The notes beneath the pieces were generated by a model. The model was not told the origin of the DNA. It saw nothing but the letters and a program-made list of their open reading frames with translations, and ran no database searches. A stretch of DNA of 64,000 nucleotides. Origin: Methanobrevibacter millerae. GTDB taxonomy: Archaea; Methanobacteriota; Methanobacteria; Methanobacteriales; Methanobacteriaceae. Shown piece by piece: positions 45,630-55,174 of this stretch. Every line of letters starts with the position of its first letter. The first letter of the stretch is position 1. The stretch spans positions 5,060-69,059 of the forward strand of contig SUTF01000008.1 in assembly GCA_015063005.1 (NCBI GenBank). The letters run 5' to 3'. The position numbers and the translations under genes were made by a program.

Positions 45630-46406
45630 CTAACGTTTAGTAATATGTTTCCACTCCTGTCTGATTGAAACCACAATTAAATAAAGTGATACAATAGCTA
45701 AAATGGAAAATAACACAATAAATATATCATTTGTGAAAATTAAATTTCCACTATCAAAATGATATAATAATTCTGCCAACAAATTATTTATGAAATGAGC
45801 CAAAATACAAGTTAAAATATTTTGAGTTTTTAAATAGATTATACACATGCAAACACCGAATACTACAGCAGAAATAATTCCTCCAAAGCCATGAAGTGAT
45901 CCAAACAATATTGATGATATTGCTATAGCAAACGATAATGGAACTACCAGGCAAAGCCTATTTAAAAATATTCCCCTAAATAAAAGTTCTTCATATATTG
46001 GTGAAATAACAATTGTTGAAAATAAAGCTCCAACATCCATTAATGAATTGACAGGCATTAATGGTGCAAAAAATGCAACGATAAATGAATCTAATCCAGG
46101 AATATTGTCCAGTGCAAAAATTGACAGGTACAGCATACCATAGGAAAAGAAAACATTAACCAAAACAATTAACAAAAGAGATTTTGGAGTAATTTTCGAA
46201 AAGATATTATTCAAGTCATGTCTAAACCCATCACCAAAAATCCTCAATCTATAAATGAAGTATAAAATAACAAACACACCAATCCAATCATAATTAATTG
46301 AATAACCTGCGAATTGAAAAATAATGAATATTCCTATTAAGGCAAGTATTATAATTAAAACTTCCAAAATAGTAATTTTTTTTAAACCCTCATTTAAAGA
46401 AGACAT
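45630..46406 (-). CDS. CPBP-family intramembrane metalloprotease
   Basis: 258 residues, about eight transmembrane helices. The complete CPBP motif is visible: SPIYEELLFRGIFLNRL (EExxxR), SILFGSLHGFGG (His) and LTCILAHFINNLLAEL (His/Asn). In bacteria this family includes bacteriocin-immunity and prenyl-protein proteases. Located between a two-helix protein and a DUF4013 protein on the same strand. Substrate unknown. Confidence 0.85.
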   Translation of the reverse strand: MSSLNEGLKKITILEVLIIILALIGIFIIFQFAGYSINYDWIGVFVILYFIYRLRIFGDGFRHDLNNIFSKITPKSLLLIVLVNVFFSYGMLYLSIFALDNIPGLDSFIVAFFAPLMPVNSLMDVGALFSTIVISPIYEELLFRGIFLNRLCLVVPLSFAIAISSILFGSLHGFGGIISAVVFGVCMCIIYLKTQNILTCILAHFINNLLAELLYHFDSGNLIFTNDIFIVLFSILAIVSLYLIVVSIRQEWKHITKR

Positions 46407-46463
46407 GATTATATGATTTGATTATATTAATATAAAAAATAATAAGATAGAAAGTTGAAAAAA

Positions 46464-47171
46464 TTAACTTCCCAAACTATATACTAATCCCATACAACGG
46501 TTTTGGAACATCACCATATAAGGCATTACCAGGAAGAATAATACGAAGTTCATTATAATAGTAGCCAGCATGTTTACTGCACCGAAACCATTAGCAGATA
46601 TGGAAACGGATGCGATACCCAAAACTGCAAATATTAATGAAAGAATCAGTATAACCACGATTAAAACTACAAAAGTAATTAAATAAACTCCAATATAATT
46701 CAAAATATATCTTCCATAACCAATTGAAGAGATAATTTCCAATAAATCAGATAATGCAAAAGCTGATTTTAGAGAATCATCATTTACAGCCATATGTGGA
46801 ATAGCAGTATAAACCAATAATAAACAAATTAAAAGTAAAATACATCCAATTATGAATAGAATACTATTAAAAGATCCGAAAGAAAAGGATGCAACTATAC
46901 AAACTACAGGAATAATCAAATAAACCAAACATACGAGAATATACTTTAAACCATCTATAAACATCACTTTAAAATCATTGAATTCAGGAGGAACATCGCC
47001 ACCGTTAATCATGCTTTGAGTTGATAATTTTACAACCCTATAATTATAGCCATAGAAGAATACCATTGGAATAATTAAAATATTGAACAGGGATAAAACT
47101 CCAAGAATCAAAAGGCTTGAAACTTTCTTTGATGCGAATTCAAAAGAATCTTTGTAAATGTCCAAAATCAT
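46464..47171 (-). CDS. DUF4013-family membrane protein
   Basis: 235 residues with five or six membrane helices. [20 protein letters not shown] at the N-terminus, [37 protein letters not shown] after the first helix, and a C-terminal helix ending in [13 protein letters not shown] are standard for DUF4013, a family frequent in methanogens. Its start overlaps the stop of the HTH gene by 4 bp, so the two are translationally coupled. Function unknown. Confidence 0.78.
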   Translation of the reverse strand: MILDIYKDSFEFASKKVSSLLILGVLSLFNILIIPMVFFYGYNYRVVKLSTQSMINGGDVPPEFNDFKVMFIDGLKYILVCLVYLIIPVVCIVASFSFGSFNSILFIIGCILLLICLLLVYTAIPHMAVNDDSLKSAFALSDLLEIISSIGYGRYILNYIGVYLITFVVLIVVILILSLIFAVLGIASVSISANGFGAVNMLATIIMNFVLFFLVMPYMVMFQNRCMGLVYSLGS

Positions 47172-47389
47172 TCTTGATCACCTTCATCCATTATAAAAAC
47201 ATCTTCTATACTTTCTTTATCCAATATTTTAGTAATTTTATAGGCTAATAATAAGGAAGGATTATAACGTGCATTTTCCAAAGCATTAATAGTTTGTCGG
47301 GTCACGCCAGCAGCATCTGCCAATTCTTGTTGTGTTAAACCCTTAATATGACGAAATTCCCTAATTTTTGTTTCCAAATAATCACCCAT
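47168..47389 (-). CDS. Small Cro/CI-type (XRE) helix-turn-helix regulator
   Basis: 73 residues, one HTH domain: [45 protein letters not shown], of the YgzD/HTH_3 single-domain kind. Short regulators coupled to a membrane protein, as here (4-bp overlap with the DUF4013 gene), often control that operon. GATTATTTGG upstream of the start is weak; the promoter lies in the 168-bp region divergent from purB. Confidence 0.9.
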   Translation of the reverse strand: MGDYLETKIREFRHIKGLTQQELADAAGVTRQTINALENARYNPSLLLAYKITKILDKESIEDVFIMDEGDQE

Positions 47390-47502
47390 TAAATAATAAA
47401 AATTAAAAAATGTTAACCTTGATGTAATATTGATTTTGATTAATATATAAATATATAGTATAAAAAAATTTTACATCTACAGTCAAACTTAAACTATAAT
47501 AA

Positions 47503-47508
47503 TGTACA
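47503..47508. promoter_or_regulatory. Isolated TGTACA box upstream of purB
   Basis: TAATAATGTACAA at 47498-47510 repeats the flank found in the trp operator (AATAATGTACAAA). It lies about 50 bp before the purB ATG and between purB and the divergent regulator. A single copy could be chance in AT-rich DNA. Confidence 0.25.
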
Positions 47509-47556
47509 ATGAAAAATATATTAATTGTTTAATAATTTAAAATGAGATGATTAAAA

Positions 47557-48906
47557 ATGGCTATACACCCAATTGAATTTAGGTATGGTACTCCCGAAAT
47601 GAAAAGAATATGGGAAGAAGAAAACAAGTTACAAAGAATGTTGGATATTGAATCTGCACTAGCGCAAGCTGAAGGGGAATTAGGCATAATTCCTAAAGAG
47701 GTTGCTGATGAAATATCCCGTAAAGCTACTACTGAATATGTTAAATTAGAAAGAGTTAAAGCAATTGAAGCTGAAACTAACCACGATATTGCTGCATTAT
47801 CCAAAGGAATCACTGAAGTATGTGACAATGGCGCAGGAGAATATGTTCACTTTGGAGCTACTTCAAACGATATCGTAGACAGTTCAAACTCATTACTCAT
47901 TCGTGACTCCATTGATGTTTTAGAAGAAAAAGTGGAAAGATTGACTAAGATAATGCTCGATTTAGCTGAAGAAAACAAAATGAAAGTATGTATTGGACGT
48001 ACACATGGACAACATGCACTTCCGACAACATATGGTATGAAATTCGCACTCTGGGCAGATGAGCTCCACAGACAATATGAAAGATTGGAACATGCAAGAG
48101 CAAACGTATGTGTTGCAATGATGGATGGAGCAGTAGGAACAACCGCCGCATTAGGTACCGACGGATGGAAAATACACAAAACTGTAGCACGCATCCTAGA
48201 GTTACCTGCAGCAAAAATTACCAACCAGGTTGTTCAAAGAGATAATCATGTCGAATTCATTTCCACTTTGGCAAATATTGCTTCAACTTTAGATAAAATA
48301 GCTTTAGAAATAAGAAGCCTTCAAAGGACTGAAATAATGGAAGTTGGAGAATATTTCGATCCTGAAAAACAAGTTGGAAGCAGTACTATGCCACATAAAA
48401 TGAATCCGATTACTGCTGAAAGGATTTGTGGTGTTGCAAGAATTGTTAAATCATATGTTAATGCAGCATTGGACAACAACCCATTATGGCATGAAAGAGA
48501 TTTAACTAACTCCTCCTGTGAAAGAATAATGTTTCCGGAAAGCTGTATCTTAACAGATTACATCCTAAACTTAACAATCAAATTAATGAATAATTTAGTA
48601 TTTTACGATGAAAACATTGAAAGAAACTTGAATTTCACAAACGGTTTGATTATGGCTGAAAGATTGATGGCTGAACTTACAAGAGCAGGTATGGGAAAAC
48701 AAACCGCATATGGAATTGTAAGGAAAAATGCAATTAAAGCAAACAAAGAAAAACTATTGCTTGGAGAACTCATATTGGAAGATGAAGAAGTTCAAAAATA
48801 CTTAACAGAAGAGGACGTTGAAAAAATAATGGATCCGCACACTTATACAGGTTCAATTGAAATTATTATTGATGAATTAATTGAAGATTCCAAAACCTGG
48901 TTTTAG
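47557..48906 (+). CDS. purB: Adenylosuccinate lyase
   Basis: 449 residues, fumarase/aspartase superfamily. The signature GSSTMPHKMNPITAERICG is present; the early RTHGQHALPTTYG segment carries a catalytic His, and VHFGATSNDIVDSSN is typical. It acts twice in purine synthesis, splitting SAICAR and adenylosuccinate. Normal length. Ribosome-binding site GAGATGATT ahead of the ATG. A membrane-protein gene follows 8 bp downstream. Confidence 0.95.
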   Translation: MAIHPIEFRYGTPEMKRIWEEENKLQRMLDIESALAQAEGELGIIPKEVADEISRKATTEYVKLERVKAIEAETNHDIAALSKGITEVCDNGAGEYVHFGATSNDIVDSSNSLLIRDSIDVLEEKVERLTKIMLDLAEENKMKVCIGRTHGQHALPTTYGMKFALWADELHRQYERLEHARANVCVAMMDGAVGTTAALGTDGWKIHKTVARILELPAAKITNQVVQRDNHVEFISTLANIASTLDKIALEIRSLQRTEIMEVGEYFDPEKQVGSSTMPHKMNPITAERICGVARIVKSYVNAALDNNPLWHERDLTNSSCERIMFPESCILTDYILNLTIKLMNNLVFYDENIERNLNFTNGLIMAERLMAELTRAGMGKQTAYGIVRKNAIKANKEKLLLGELILEDEEVQKYLTEEDVEKIMDPHTYTGSIEIIIDELIEDSKTWF

Positions 48907-48914
48907 GTGATTGA

Positions 48915-49754
48915 ATGAGTGTTAAAGAATTAAAGTCCATTGATATATCATCATATACAATAATATCAACTGGAATTACTGCTTTAATTTCCCTTTTAAT
49001 ATCAATAATTATTGTTGGAGTAGTTGGACTCATTGTGCCGAATAGTTTTAGCGTGATGCTTTTTATGATTCCAACTATTGTCTTCAGTGGAATAATATGC
49101 AGCATTTTCTTTGGCTTCAGTGAAGCTTATCTTTACAATGTCTTATCCAAGAAATTAGGATGCATTAAATTAGATATTGATGGAGAATACATTAAAAAAA
49201 TTTCAGCAAAAGAGACTGCATTAATATCTGGAACCATAATGTTGATAGTATTGCTTGTTGTCTATTTAGCAGTAGCATTTTTCATTCCATTGTTTTTAAG
49301 TTCATTAATTACAGTATTGATGTATGCGGCGCAGACTGCTGTTGCCGGACTTGTATATCAGGCAATGATTATGGTTTCCAACACCACAACAATCGTTTTA
49401 GGAATTATCGGGTCCGTGATAATCGGTACAGTATTCATTTTACTTGCCACATATATTTACAACATATTAGCAAGCAGCGATAGAGGAATTACTGTAAAAC
49501 TTGAAAAAGTCGGTGAATTCACACAGCTTGAATCAATTGATCCTTTGAATTTCGGTATTGCTATAGCTGCCATAAGTCTTATTTTAAATATTATTGTAGG
49601 ATTAATTATGATTATAAGCGGTTCTCAAATATTTACCGCATTATCCAACATAATGGGAGGATTTGTTGGTGGATTCATAGCAGCAATATTGATTGCAGTA
49701 TTCTATAATTTCCTCGCTCCAAAACTTGGAAAATTAAAAGTGGAATTAGAATAA
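48915..49754 (+). CDS. Membrane protein of unknown function
   Basis: 279 residues with five or six hydrophobic helices (IISTGITALISLLISIIIVG, LLVVYLAVAFFIPLFLSSL and onwards). It has two similar halves each ending with a soluble segment that mentions KLGCIKLDIDGEY and KLGKLKVELE, suggesting an internal duplication. I do not recognise the family with certainty. It starts 8 bp after purB with GGTGATTGA overlapping, so it is probably co-transcribed. Confidence 0.6.
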   Translation: MSVKELKSIDISSYTIISTGITALISLLISIIIVGVVGLIVPNSFSVMLFMIPTIVFSGIICSIFFGFSEAYLYNVLSKKLGCIKLDIDGEYIKKISAKETALISGTIMLIVLLVVYLAVAFFIPLFLSSLITVLMYAAQTAVAGLVYQAMIMVSNTTTIVLGIIGSVIIGTVFILLATYIYNILASSDRGITVKLEKVGEFTQLESIDPLNFGIAIAAISLILNIIVGLIMIISGSQIFTALSNIMGGFVGGFIAAILIAVFYNFLAPKLGKLKVELE

Positions 49755-49862
49755 TTGAGATAGTTCAACTATCTCCACCCTTATTTTTTTAGATAACTTT
49801 AACCTAACCTTATCATTTAAGTAAATCGAAAATGAAACTTAATAATTAGGAGAGTAATTATT

Positions 49863-50867
49863 ATGAAAGATATTTTCGATGAATGTCAATTCAATGATTT
49901 GAAGCTTAACACTAGAATTATACGTACTGGTGCTTGGGAAAGAGAAACAGAGGATGGAGGATATTTGACATCTGCCGTATTTGACAGGTATGAAAAGATG
50001 GCTTCAAGCGGCGTTGGATTGATATTGTCAGAAATGTTTACCTTTGACCATAAGGATCGATTTTTTGACTATTCAGCAAATATGAATTATAAAGGATTTG
50101 TAAAGGATTACAAACAACTTACAGACATTTGCCATAATTTCAATGTTCCCATTTTAGGCCAATTGGCATTTTTCTATTATGATGATGGAGACAATCAGCA
50201 AGCAGAACCCAATGACCTGACAATAGAAGGAATAAGAAAACTTCAGGCAGAAGTTATTATGGCTGCTAAAAAATTCTCATTTGCAGGATTTGACGGCATT
50301 CAAATAAATATGGGAAACAATTTCTATCTGTCAAAATTCACTAATCCTTATTTTAACCAAAGAACAGATGATTATGGTGGAAATACATTAAACAGAATGA
50401 GAATAGTTTTAGAGATAATCAAACTAATTAAAAAAACTATTGGATTTCATGTTAGCTGCAGAATCAATATTGAAGATGTCAGAAAAGGAGGACTCACACA
50501 GGATGAAAGTATGAAAATGGCAAAATTGCTTGCTGAAAACGGTGCCGACAGTATTCAAATCACCGGAAGAACCATTTCCATGAAATATGATGCTAAAGAA
50601 AAGCATGTATTCCAAGATTATGCAGACAAACTATCACAGGAAGTTGATATTCCTGTAATATTGGCGGGTAACCTCAGAGATATGAAAACAATGAATGACA
50701 TATTGAATTCATCCCATGTGGAGTTCATGTCACTTTCAAAACCATTTGTCGCACAGGCCGATTTTCTGGCTGACTGGAAGAAAAATGGAGAGGGAACATC
50801 AAGATGCAAAGGCTGCAATAATTGCTATTCAAAAAAAGAAAGCAGATGTTTCCAATATAACGATTAA
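49863..50867 (+). CDS. NADH:flavin oxidoreductase / old-yellow-enzyme family protein with a terminal Cys cluster
   Basis: 334 residues, only the FMN barrel of the OYE family. Segments: LKLNTRIIRTGAWERETEDGGYLTSAVFDRYEKMASSGVGLILSEM, GFDGIQINMGNNFYLSKFTNPYFNQRTDDYGGN and LTQDESMKMAKLLAENGADSIQITG. The end carries Cys315, Cys318, Cys321 and Cys329 (RCKGCNNCYSKKESRC), resembling the [4Fe-4S] segment of 2,4-dienoyl-CoA reductase-like enzymes, but the FAD/NAD(P) domain that normally follows is missing. It therefore needs an external partner or a different electron donor. Ribosome-binding site TTAGGAGAGTAATT precedes the ATG. Confidence 0.82.
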   Translation: MKDIFDECQFNDLKLNTRIIRTGAWERETEDGGYLTSAVFDRYEKMASSGVGLILSEMFTFDHKDRFFDYSANMNYKGFVKDYKQLTDICHNFNVPILGQLAFFYYDDGDNQQAEPNDLTIEGIRKLQAEVIMAAKKFSFAGFDGIQINMGNNFYLSKFTNPYFNQRTDDYGGNTLNRMRIVLEIIKLIKKTIGFHVSCRINIEDVRKGGLTQDESMKMAKLLAENGADSIQITGRTISMKYDAKEKHVFQDYADKLSQEVDIPVILAGNLRDMKTMNDILNSSHVEFMSLSKPFVAQADFLADWKKNGEGTSRCKGCNNCYSKKESRCFQYND

Positions 50868-50897
50868 AAAAATAGAATTAATTGATGTAAAAATCAA

Positions 50898-53381
50898 TTA
50901 ATTTTTAGCTCTTTTTATTGGTGGCACATAACGTTTAAGTAACAATGATAGTGAAATGACTGTTACTGAACTTAATGCCATAGCCAAACCTGCAAATTCC
51001 GGTCTGAACATTATTCCGAATGCAGGATATAGTACACCAGCAGCAACCGGAATCAGTATTGTATTATAAGCAAATGCCCAGAAAATATTTTCCTTGATTC
51101 TTCTCATAACCTTTTGAGAGAACTGTACAGCAGCTACAACATTTTCCAAATCGCCTTCCATTACGACAATATCCCCACTTTCCATTGCAATATCCGTACC
51201 ATTACCCATTGCAACACCAATATCCGCTTGTGTTAAAGCAGGAGCATCGTTAATACCATCTCCAGTGAACAGTACTTTTTTAGCACCATTTGACTGAATA
51301 TTTTGAACTATATCCAATTTGTTTTCAGGCAATATTCCTGCTTCCACATTGTCAATGCCAACATCCCCTGCAACAGATAGTGCTGTGCTTTCATTATCCC
51401 CTGTTAACATGTAGGTTTCAATGTCCATCTTGTGCAATTCTTCAATGGTTCTTTTAGAATTTGGCTTGACCTTATCAGAAAGGCTTAAAATTCCACGGAT
51501 TGCATCATCAACCGCCAAAAGAATTATGGTTTTGCTTTGATTTTCCAAATCATCAAAAGTGCTTAAGATATCTTCAGAAATTTCAACATCATTGCTCTGC
51601 ATCAATGCCTTGTTTCCGGCCAAAACAGTTTTGCCATCTATTTCTGCCTTGATACCTTTACCTGTAACATTTTCAAAATCAACCGTATTCAATAATTCCA
51701 AACCTTCAGCCTTTCTGACAATTGCCTTTGCAATAGGATGGTTGGAATTCTGTTCAACGGAAGCTGCCAAAGTTATTAACTCGTTTTCATCAATTCCATA
51801 TGCGATGACATCATCAACTTCAGGTTTACCTTCTGTTATTGTACCTGTTTTATCAAATGCTGCAACATCAATTTGGCCTGCATTTTCCAAGGTATCTCCA
51901 TTTTTAATCAAAATACCAAATTCCGCTGCTCTTCCAACACCAACTGTTACAGCTGTTGGAGTAGCCAAACCCAAAGCACAAGGACAGGCAACAACCAAAA
52001 TTGATATTAAACATGTTAATGAGAACAATAAAGTTTCACCTAAAATAAAGTACCATATGCAAAATACTATGATAGCTATAGTTAAAATAACTGGAATGAA
52101 ATAAGTAACAATAGTATTGGCGAATTTTTGAACAGGAGGTCTTGAAGATTGTGCCTTTTCAACCAAACGAATAATATTTGATAGAACTGTTTCAGAACCA
52201 ATTTTTAAAGCGGAAATAATTAAAACACCATCCTGATTGATGGTACCTGCAAAAACTTCCTCACCATCCTTTTTAACCTTAGGAATAGGTTCACCATTAA
52301 TCATGGATTCATCAACATAGGATTCACCGCCAACAACCTTACCGTCAACAGGTATCTTATCTCCCGGCTTAACCAAAAGCTTATCTTCCAAATTAATTTC
52401 AGCAATTTGAACTTCTTTTTGAGAGATTACCTCATTATTTTCATCGAGCTCCACCATTGTAGCAACCGTTGGCTGAAGACCTATTAATTCACGAATTGAA
52501 TCAGAAGTTTTCTTTTTAGCCCTTGCTTCCAAGTATCTTCCAATCATTAAAAATGAAGGTAGCATTACAGCGGATTCATAAAACATAAATGAATGGTCCA
52601 AAACAATGCCAAATGTTCCCAAGATACTTGATCCATAAGCTACAATAATACCCATTGAATACATTACATCCATATTCAAGTTTTTATGTAGTAAACCATT
52701 GATTCCTGCTTTTAAAATAGGAAGTGATACATATAAGAACGGGAAAATACTTACAATTAAGGAAAGCAATCCCATGGATGAAATGTCTATTCCAGTTGAC
52801 TGATGTATTTGATGAGTCAATCCCATTAACGGATCCCATCCACTATACATCAAAATCATTAAAATAGCTGAGAAAAACAAACCAACAATTATACGATTCC
52901 TTTTACTTTTTAAATCTTGCCTGTATAGCTCCTCCTCATCGATTTCCGTTTGACCGTCAATTCCCAAAAGTTCAAAGCCCAAATTTTTTATGACTTTTTC
53001 CATGTCATCTATCGTAACCTTGCTTTTGTCATAACGAACAATAGCCGTTCCAGAAGTCAAATCCGCTTTGACATCAAAAATTCCATCCAAACGTATTAAA
53101 AAGTTTTCAACATTCATTGTACATGAAGCACAATGCATACCATCAATTCTTAAAGTAACTTCATCAGAGTGTAATTCAAACCCTAAATTCTTAACAATGG
53201 ATTCCATTTCATCATATGACATCTTTTTAGGGTTTACTGTAATATGGAGTTTGTTTGAAGCCAAATCTGCATCAACTGCTTCTACTCCATCTTCACGTTC
53301 AAATGTTTTATTAACACTTAAAACACATGAAGCACAATGCATTCCTTCAATTGGCACATCCATATCTTTAAGTTTCGCCAT
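50898..53381 (-). CDS. copA: Copper-type P1B ATPase with two N-terminal metal-binding domains
   Basis: 827 residues. Two HMA domains, each with GMHCASC (about residues 14-20 and 81-87). Eight membrane helices with the ion-site motif VACPCALGLATP; P-type ATPase motifs TGxx loop in DESMINGEPIP, phosphorylation site AAFDKTGTITEGKP, MLTGDNESTA and FTGDGINDAPALTQADIG. Cys-Pro-Cys marks Cu(I)/Ag(I) specificity, and the enzyme exports copper to the cell exterior. The ATG has GTTGTGATACT before it. A 12-bp inverted repeat sits 13-50 bp upstream. Confidence 0.95.
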   Translation of the reverse strand: MAKLKDMDVPIEGMHCASCVLSVNKTFEREDGVEAVDADLASNKLHITVNPKKMSYDEMESIVKNLGFELHSDEVTLRIDGMHCASCTMNVENFLIRLDGIFDVKADLTSGTAIVRYDKSKVTIDDMEKVIKNLGFELLGIDGQTEIDEEELYRQDLKSKRNRIIVGLFFSAILMILMYSGWDPLMGLTHQIHQSTGIDISSMGLLSLIVSIFPFLYVSLPILKAGINGLLHKNLNMDVMYSMGIIVAYGSSILGTFGIVLDHSFMFYESAVMLPSFLMIGRYLEARAKKKTSDSIRELIGLQPTVATMVELDENNEVISQKEVQIAEINLEDKLLVKPGDKIPVDGKVVGGESYVDESMINGEPIPKVKKDGEEVFAGTINQDGVLIISALKIGSETVLSNIIRLVEKAQSSRPPVQKFANTIVTYFIPVILTIAIIVFCIWYFILGETLLFSLTCLISILVVACPCALGLATPTAVTVGVGRAAEFGILIKNGDTLENAGQIDVAAFDKTGTITEGKPEVDDVIAYGIDENELITLAASVEQNSNHPIAKAIVRKAEGLELLNTVDFENVTGKGIKAEIDGKTVLAGNKALMQSNDVEISEDILSTFDDLENQSKTIILLAVDDAIRGILSLSDKVKPNSKRTIEELHKMDIETYMLTGDNESTALSVAGDVGIDNVEAGILPENKLDIVQNIQSNGAKKVLFTGDGINDAPALTQADIGVAMGNGTDIAMESGDIVVMEGDLENVVAAVQFSQKVMRRIKENIFWAFAYNTILIPVAAGVLYPAFGIMFRPEFAGLAMALSSVTVISLSLLLKRYVPPIKRAKN

Positions 53382-53393
53382 AGTATCACAACC

Positions 53394-53431
53394 TTATTAA
53401 TGTTTATATTTATTAAAACAAACATTAATAA
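53394..53431. promoter_or_regulatory. 12-bp perfect inverted repeat in the copA promoter region
   Basis: TTATTAATGTTT (53394-53405) and AAACATTAATAA (53420-53431) are perfect inverted copies with a 14-bp spacer. The element lies 13-50 bp before the copA start codon, so a bound protein would cover the transcription start. Immediately outside it is TTTAGGTAACC (53434). A metal-responsive repressor site is inferred. Confidence 0.6.
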
Positions 53432-53433
53432 AG

Positions 53434-53448
53434 TTTAGGTAACCAAAA
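53434..53448. promoter_or_regulatory. TTTAGGTAACC motif next to the copA inverted repeat
   Basis: TTTAGGTAACCAAAA is one base shorter than its relatives at 16454 and 29575. It touches the outer side of the copA inverted repeat. Its closeness to a metal-export gene makes a metalloregulatory role the best guess. Confidence 0.35.
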
Positions 53449-53476
53449 ATTTTAAAAAAAAGTATTAAAAAATAAT

Positions 53477-54703
53477 CTATAAATTATTTTTAACAATATT
53501 TCCGTCCTGAACAACACAAACAATGTTATCAGGATTTGTTAATACATTAATATCGACAAGAGGATTGTTTTCAACAAATATAATGTCGCCGCATTTCCCT
53601 TCATCGATGCTACCAATGTCTGATTTTCCTAAAAATTCTGCCGCTTTAGTGGTAGCCGAAGCAATAGCCTGTTTTGGAGTCATACCAATATCAATAAGAT
53701 TAATCAACTCTTTTAAATTGTGTCCATGAGGAATAACACCACTGTCTGTTCCCATGACAATGTTAACTCCCTCATTGTAAGCAATTTGAATATTTTCTTT
53801 GTGAACTTTGACTATTTCTTTTAATTTAGCCAATTTTTCATCAGCGTAATTATCCCATGCCGGAAAGCCATGTTCATATAAAAATTGATGAACCAGCATT
53901 GTCGGAACCAAAGTCACATCATTTTCCACCATTTTTATTGCAGTTTTAACATCTATAAAAGTTCCATGTTCAATAGATGAAAATCCTGCATCAATAGCTT
54001 TATTCATACCCTCTAAACTATGACAATGAGCAGAAACCTTCAATTTATTGAGTTTTGCCTCGCCGACAATGGTTTTCAGTTCCTCTTCATTGAATTGGGA
54101 AAATTCGGGAGACGTATTTGTGGTCAATACGCCGCCACTGCACATTACTTTTATAAAGTCAGCACCTGCTCTTTTAACTTCTCGCGTCTTTTTCAATACT
54201 TCAGAAGGTCCATCACACCTTCCTTTTGGAAATCCAGGATACATAATCTCCATATCAAAACCTGAAGGAAGCATCAAATCGAAATGCCCACCAGTCATGA
54301 CCAATGGAGTGACACATATTTCCAGTTTAGGAGCTGTAAATAAACCTCTCTGTTGAGCAAGTTTTACGCCATAATCTGCAGATCCGCAATCCCTAATTGT
54401 AGTAACTCCGGCATCAACAGTCTGTTTTCCATGAGGAACCGCATTGTAAAAATGAATGGCTAAGGGATTAGCCATGTTTTCTTCCTTATGAAAACCTTTA
54501 GCCAAAATATGAGTGTGACAATCAATAAAACCCGGAAACACATATCTTCCGTCACCATCAATAACTTTAACATTCTCTCTAGTATTGATTTTGCCTGAAG
54601 AAATTTCCTTAATGTATTTTCCTTCAATCAAAATGTTCTGATTGCTTTTAAACTCGTCATCCGGATTGATAATATTCACATTTTCAATTAGAGTTTGCTT
54701 CAT
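53477..54703 (-). CDS. Amidohydrolase-superfamily metal-dependent hydrolase
   Basis: About 408 residues. Metal ligands: HxH in DCHTHILAKG (His63, His65), Lys in FIKVMCSGGV, His in SAHCHSLEGM and IEHGTFIDV, and Asp in VMGTDSGVIPHG. Overall it resembles Xaa-Pro dipeptidase/imidazolonepropionase-like enzymes (family of secreted or cytosolic prolidases), and the substrate is not known. The ATG at 54703 is preferred because GGTGTAAT is 5 nt upstream; a longer frame would run into the DUF126 gene. It follows that gene by 7 bp. Confidence 0.82.
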   Translation of the reverse strand: MKQTLIENVNIINPDDEFKSNQNILIEGKYIKEISSGKINTRENVKVIDGDGRYVFPGFIDCHTHILAKGFHKEENMANPLAIHFYNAVPHGKQTVDAGVTTIRDCGSADYGVKLAQQRGLFTAPKLEICVTPLVMTGGHFDLMLPSGFDMEIMYPGFPKGRCDGPSEVLKKTREVKRAGADFIKVMCSGGVLTTNTSPEFSQFNEEELKTIVGEAKLNKLKVSAHCHSLEGMNKAIDAGFSSIEHGTFIDVKTAIKMVENDVTLVPTMLVHQFLYEHGFPAWDNYADEKLAKLKEIVKVHKENIQIAYNEGVNIVMGTDSGVIPHGHNLKELINLIDIGMTPKQAIASATTKAAEFLGKSDIGSIDEGKCGDIIFVENNPLVDINVLTNPDNIVCVVQDGNIVKNNL

Positions 54704-54710
54704 ATTACAC

Positions 54711-55100
54711 CTATAAAATCGTGATAGTTCCATTATCCCCGTCAACTTCAACCAAAGTGCCAGTAGTTAGCTCTTCAGTATTTGAAGGGGAATCCACCAT
54801 CGGAATATCAGACATTATTGCACCAGTAGCTATGATTGGTTCTGCATTGAGACAGATTATCGCTTTTGGAGCAGTATTGTTTTTCATCATCTGGAAAATA
54901 ACATAAGAACCCACAGTAGAGCCTTTACCGCCAGGAATAAATAAAACTTTATCTTTAATACTTTGACCTTTCAATTCATGGTTAGGATCGATTACCTCAC
55001 CATTTTCAGGATTTACACCACCAAGAAAACTAATAGGTTCTGAGCTTACAATTAGTTCTCCTTTTCCTTTACCTTTCGCAATATTTCTACATTCTATCAT
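54711..55100 (-). CDS. Aconitase X small (swivel) subunit; phosphomevalonate dehydratase candidate
   Basis: 129 residues, DUF126. Seen: [42 protein letters not shown] and [22 protein letters not shown], which is the catalytic Ser-containing loop region of the swivel domain. In archaea the large and small subunits of aconitase X act as phosphomevalonate dehydratase in the modified mevalonate pathway to isoprenoid lipids. The large subunit is not in the window. The gene is coupled (7-bp gap) to an amidohydrolase of unknown substrate. Confidence 0.85.
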   Translation of the reverse strand: MIECRNIAKGKGKGELIVSSEPISFLGGVNPENGEVIDPNHELKGQSIKDKVLFIPGGKGSTVGSYVIFQMMKNNTAPKAIICLNAEPIIATGAIMSDIPMVDSPSNTEELTTGTLVEVDGDNGTITIL

Positions 55101-55174
55101 TATGAAATATTTTGTAATAAGTAGTATTTAAAAAAAAGGGAATTGAAATAAATTAGTCATTTTTAATTCAAAAA

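Noticed and set aside
54704..54751. Upstream start for the amidohydrolase
   Set aside because: The longer frame runs into the DUF126 gene and lacks a ribosome-binding site; ATG at 54703 has GGTGTAAT.
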